From assembly GCA_964441505.1 (NCBI GenBank), contig CAYTUV010000001.1, positions 124,001 to 188,000 on the forward strand: a stretch of 64,000 bases of DNA. Direction: 5' to 3'. Within the stretch, counting starts at the first letter, position 1; each line of letters starts with the position of its first letter. Both the position numbers and the translations under genes were made by a program. This document shows positions 60,785 to 64,000 of the stretch, piece by piece. The stretch is from Fen-1258 sp964441505. GTDB lineage: Bacteria; Bacteroidota; Ignavibacteria; Ignavibacteriales; Melioribacteraceae. The notes beneath the pieces were generated by a model. It had not been told where the DNA came from. It did no database searches and worked only from the letters and a program-made list of their open reading frames with translations.

Positions 60785-63021
60785 AAAAGAAATTGATCCT
60801 TTTCCTGGTTTCGGCGTTATTAATAACATCATCTCATCATTTTCAACCAAAACAAACCATTTCAATTATCCCTAAACCCGCAAAGATTGAATCGACTAAG
60901 GGAGTATTTGAATTTACTGCGAGAACAAATATCTGGATAAGTGAGCCGACTCTTGAATTGCAGAAGCTTGGAGCGATCATATCTTCTGCTATTAATAATT
61001 CAACCGGGTTGAAATTGTTTGCCACTGCTAAGATGACACGAAAGATTCCGCAAAGTCTAATTATGCTTCAGCTAAAAAAAGATTTCCTTCCCGATGAAGC
61101 TTATTCACTATACATTAAGCCAAACAAAATTACAATTATCGCCGGAGGCGGTGCGGGAATTTTTTACGCGATTCAATCTTTGCTTCAGATGATGCCGACA
61201 GAGCCGACTCAAAAACATTTTTCGGTACCGTGTGCATTAATCGAAGATGCCCCCCGCTTTCAATGGCGCGGAATCCATCTTGACGTTGGACGCCATCTCT
61301 TTCCGGTTGAGTTTATCAAAAAATACATCGATGCACTTGCATTGTACAAGATGAATAAATTCCACTGGCATTTGACAGAAGATCAGGGCTGGCGGATCGA
61401 GATTAAACAATATCCCAAGCTTACCGGAATTGGCGCATGGCGAAAAGAAACTATGGGAGATGGAAAACCTTACGGCGGATTTTACACTCAAGATCAGATT
61501 CGCGAAGTTGTTTCTTATGCAAAAGAAAAATTTATTACTGTTGTACCGGAAATTGAAATGCCCGGCCACGCAGTGGCAGCTATAACTGCATATCCCGAAT
61601 TTTCATGCACAGGAGGACCTTTTGAAGTAGAAACAAAGTGGGGAGTTTTTGAAGATGTATATTGTGCAGGCAACGATAAAGTTTTTGATTTTCTTGAAAA
61701 TGTTTTAACGGAAGTCATTACTCTCTTCCCCGGCGAATATATTCATATCGGAGGTGATGAATGTCCCAAAGAAAGATGGAAGGAATGTTCTAAATGCCAG
61801 GCAAGAATTAAAGACGAGCAGCTGAAGAATGAAACCGAGCTTCAAAGTTATTTCATTCAGCGCATCGAAAAATTTCTTAACGCAAAAGGGAAAAAAATTA
61901 TCGGCTGGGATGAAATTCTTGAAGGCGGATTGGCGCCCAACGCGGCAGTAATGAGCTGGCGCGGAATTACCGGCGGTGTTGCTGCGGCGAAGGCAAAACA
62001 TAACGTTGTTATGAGTCCCGGAACTCATTGCTACTTTGACCACTACCAGGGATTAAGCGGAGAGCCCAAAGCAATAGGCGGTTACACTACTTTGGAAAAA
62101 GTGTATTCTTATGAACCTGTTCCCGAAGCATTGAGTGATGAAGAATCAAAATATATTATGGGCGCACAGGCAAACGTTTGGACCGAATACATGGAAACAA
62201 CCGACTATGTTGAATATATGCTGCTGCCGAGATTATGCGCGCTTAGTGAGGTTGTATGGTCACAAAAATCAGCAAGAAATTATGATGACTTTTCACAGCG
62301 AGTGCTGCTGCACTACCATCTTCTATCAAAAATGAATTACAACTTCAGAGTTCCGACCCCATTCTCCGAATCGGGTGAACTGATCGCGTCGGGCAATCAG
62401 CAGATAACTATGAACAGGCCCATAATTAAATCAACTGTGAATTATACCACTGACGGCACCGAGCCGACGAAACTGTCTCCTCAGTATTTAGCACCGCTGA
62501 TCATTAATAAACCAACCTTCCTCAAGGCAAAAACATTTTTGGATAACGGAAGAACCAGCGTTACTACCTCAGTAATGATAAGCTTCATTGATTCAGTAAG
62601 AAACGGACTTAATTACAATTATTATGAAGGCGATTGGAAGTCTCTTCCGGATTTTAACTCTATGACTCCGATGCGGTCCGGAAAAGTTTACAGACCGGCA
62701 TTGCGAGACATAAAACCGCGAGACGATTTTTTTGGTGCGGCCTTTACTGGTTTTCTCAATATTGAAATTCCCGGCGATTATACTTTCTATCTTCGCTCCG
62801 ATGATGGAAGTAAATTATTTATTGATGGCAAGGAATTGATTAGTAATGATGGGCTACATACCAAGAAAGAAGTAAGCGCAAAGATTAATCTTTCAAAAGG
62901 GAAATATCCGGTGAAGATTTTATACTTTGAGAGTAACGGTGACCAGATTTTGAATTTGGAATATGAGGGACCCGGTTTTGAAAGAAGAATAATTCCGGCA
63001 AGTGCATTTTTTTCTAACTGA
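60781..63021 (+). CDS. beta-N-acetylhexosaminidase, GH20, with C-terminal PA14-like domain
   Basis: Exported glycosidase of 746 residues with a signal peptide (about 1-20). It has an N-terminal GH20b domain and the catalytic barrel, with FHWHLTEDQGWRIEIKQYP and the acid pair Asp-Glu in HIGGDECPKERW. A chitobiase-C-like domain (about 530-600) is followed by a PA14-like part (YTFYLRSDDGSKLFIDGKEL) for sugar binding. It cleaves terminal GlcNAc/GalNAc from glycans. A GH92 gene follows, suggesting glycoprotein-glycan breakdown. Confidence 0.93.
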   Translation: MKKKLILFLVSALLITSSHHFQPKQTISIIPKPAKIESTKGVFEFTARTNIWISEPTLELQKLGAIISSAINNSTGLKLFATAKMTRKIPQSLIMLQLKKDFLPDEAYSLYIKPNKITIIAGGGAGIFYAIQSLLQMMPTEPTQKHFSVPCALIEDAPRFQWRGIHLDVGRHLFPVEFIKKYIDALALYKMNKFHWHLTEDQGWRIEIKQYPKLTGIGAWRKETMGDGKPYGGFYTQDQIREVVSYAKEKFITVVPEIEMPGHAVAAITAYPEFSCTGGPFEVETKWGVFEDVYCAGNDKVFDFLENVLTEVITLFPGEYIHIGGDECPKERWKECSKCQARIKDEQLKNETELQSYFIQRIEKFLNAKGKKIIGWDEILEGGLAPNAAVMSWRGITGGVAAAKAKHNVVMSPGTHCYFDHYQGLSGEPKAIGGYTTLEKVYSYEPVPEALSDEESKYIMGAQANVWTEYMETTDYVEYMLLPRLCALSEVVWSQKSARNYDDFSQRVLLHYHLLSKMNYNFRVPTPFSESGELIASGNQQITMNRPIIKSTVNYTTDGTEPTKLSPQYLAPLIINKPTFLKAKTFLDNGRTSVTTSVMISFIDSVRNGLNYNYYEGDWKSLPDFNSMTPMRSGKVYRPALRDIKPRDDFFGAAFTGFLNIEIPGDYTFYLRSDDGSKLFIDGKELISNDGLHTKKEVSAKINLSKGKYPVKILYFESNGDQILNLEYEGPGFERRIIPASAFFSN

Positions 63022-63096
63022 TCTTCTAAACAATTTTGCGATTTGATGATCGAAAGTATAGTCACAACTCGCACAATGAAAATTTTAAGGCGTGAT

Positions 63097-64000
63097 ATGA
63101 ACAAAAAAATATTTTTTCTCCTGATAAGTTTTCTAGCATTCAATACCTTTGCCCAGAACACAAAACTTATCGACTACGTTGATCCATTCATCGGTACAGG
63201 CGGGCATGGACACACATACCCCGGTGCAACTCTCCCTTTCGGGATGATGCAGCTTTCACCCGATACCGGAATTGAAGGGTGGGACTGGTGCTCTGGTTAT
63301 CATTATTCCGATAACTCAATAATGGGATTCAGCCACACACACCTAAGCGGCACCGGTGCAACGGATTATGCGGATATTCTTTTTATGCCGACTGTCGGTA
63401 CATTAAAATTTCTCCCGGGAGATAAAGACAAACCCGGAGAAGGTTACCGTTCTCGTTTCAAGCACGAGAACGAAAAATCATCGCCCGGTTATTACAGCGT
63501 TTTTCTTGATGACTACAAAGTAAGAGCCGAGATGACAGTATCGATGCGCACAGGTTTGCACAAATATACTTTTCCTAAAACCTCCGAGGCTAATATCATC
63601 ATTGATTTAAAACACGGACTCGATTCCGATTCCGAAGCAATTATAAAATTTGTAGGAATGAATAGAGTTGAGGGAATGCGCAAATCCCACGGATGGGCTC
63701 AGGAACATACAGTTTATTTTGCGGCAGAATTTTCCAAACCATTTACCGGTTATGGAACTGTACTGGATGAAAAATTAAGTGATAATAATAATGAAGCCTC
63801 GGGTAAAAATGTGAAAGGGTATGTCCGCTTCACGACTGAAAACGGCGAAGCGGTACTGGTCCGCATCGGCATTTCAGCCGTCAGCATCGAAGGAGCCAGA
63901 AAGAATCTTGACAAAGAAATTCCTCAATTTGATTTTGAAAAGATTAGGCAAAATGCGCAGAAGACATGGGAAAAGGAATTAAGCCGCATTCGGGTTGAAA
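63097..64000 (+). CDS. GH92 family alpha-mannosidase-like protein (5-prime part, runs off the window)
   Basis: About 301 codons to the window edge. After a signal peptide (about 1-19, ending FAQ) comes the GH92 opening K-L-I-D-Y-V-D-P-F-I-G-T-G-G-H-G-H-T-Y-P-G. It continues PFGMMQLSPDTG, WDWCSGYHYSD and GFSHTHLSGTGATDY. These bind calcium and substrate in calcium-dependent exo-alpha-mannosidases. I start at 63097, six bases after AAGG; an in-frame ATG at 63076 lacks such a site. Incomplete only because the window ends. Confidence 0.9.
   Translation, partial: MNKKIFFLLISFLAFNTFAQNTKLIDYVDPFIGTGGHGHTYPGATLPFGMMQLSPDTGIEGWDWCSGYHYSDNSIMGFSHTHLSGTGATDYADILFMPTVGTLKFLPGDKDKPGEGYRSRFKHENEKSSPGYYSVFLDDYKVRAEMTVSMRTGLHKYTFPKTSEANIIIDLKHGLDSDSEAIIKFVGMNRVEGMRKSHGWAQEHTVYFAAEFSKPFTGYGTVLDEKLSDNNNEASGKNVKGYVRFTTENGEAVLVRIGISAVSIEGARKNLDKEIPQFDFEKIRQNAQKTWEKELSRIRVE

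Noticed and set aside
1..64000. CRISPR array, tRNA, rRNA, integrase or transposase
   Set aside because: No regular spacer-repeat pattern, no tRNA-like arm sequences and no recombinase proteins were recognised; tRNAscan and HMM searches could still find a divergent case.

Overview
The window looks like an AT-rich chromosome segment from a free-living bacterium of the Bacteroidota/Chlorobiota/Ignavibacteriota group, most likely Ignavibacteria. Three secreted or surface proteins support this: two carry the N-Y-P-N-P-F-N-P type IX secretion sorting tail, and one is a DUF5723-type outer-membrane protein. A promoter of the Bacteroidota type (TAnnTTTG) and a short protein starting MGTQQLLL point the same way. 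The placement is from protein character alone; no rRNA or tRNA gene was recognised. There is no integrase, transposase, phage structural gene or CRISPR array.

Layout. 0-7.7 kb, mostly minus strand: serC with a DUF1015 gene, a MarR/pirin/OsmC group with two clear operator-like palindromes, a yeast-FCY1-like cytosine deaminase, a four-helix-bundle protein and a purine/uracil-type permease. 7.8-14.7 kb: arginase, a PspC-domain pair, an ECF sigma/anti-sigma pair and alaS. 14.7-22.7 kb: a T9SS beta-propeller protein, then a tetR-tolC-adaptor-RND efflux operon with a palindromic operator. 22.9-27.5 kb: tag, two small stress-type genes, an aldehyde dehydrogenase and PhoH. 28-33.7 kb: a T9SS YCF48-like protein and a methionine operon (metY, aspartokinase, metX). 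In front of metY lie two tandem methionine-rich leader peptides, each followed by an intrinsic terminator; the first has a perfect 9-bp antiterminator. 33.9-37.7 kb: a GxxExxY protein and the archaeal-type amidotransferase pair GatE/GatD. 38.0-45.1 kb: an acetate module made of a metallophosphatase, a 965-residue membrane Cache-PAS-PAS-CBS-DUF294 nucleotidyltransferase, DUF485, an ActP-type symporter and a porin. It is flanked by two almost identical 60-bp promoter-bearing repeats. 45.2-52.5 kb: ada, a PLP decarboxylase, a TcmP/three-Cys-motif (DUF5131) pair and a lipoprotein/DUF5723 pair. 53-64 kb: ferredoxin, small secreted proteins, PAP2 phosphatase, a second ECF sigma/anti-sigma pair, a frameshifted small membrane-anchored protein, a desaturase resembling eukaryotic dihydroceramide desaturases, and a glycan-degradation pair (GH20, start of GH92).

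Themes. The strongest regulatory find is the tandem methionine attenuator: ribosome stalling at Met codons would favour antitermination and expression of metY, the aspartokinase that starts the pathway, and metX. The strongest gene-content finds are GatDE in a bacterium, the Cache-PAS-CBS-DUF294 protein beside an acetate symporter, and the TcmP-DUF5131 pair. Many intergenic gaps carry short, repetitive, sentence-like degenerate repeats, and two tracts of the same family lie in frame inside coding regions (alaS and a T9SS protein).
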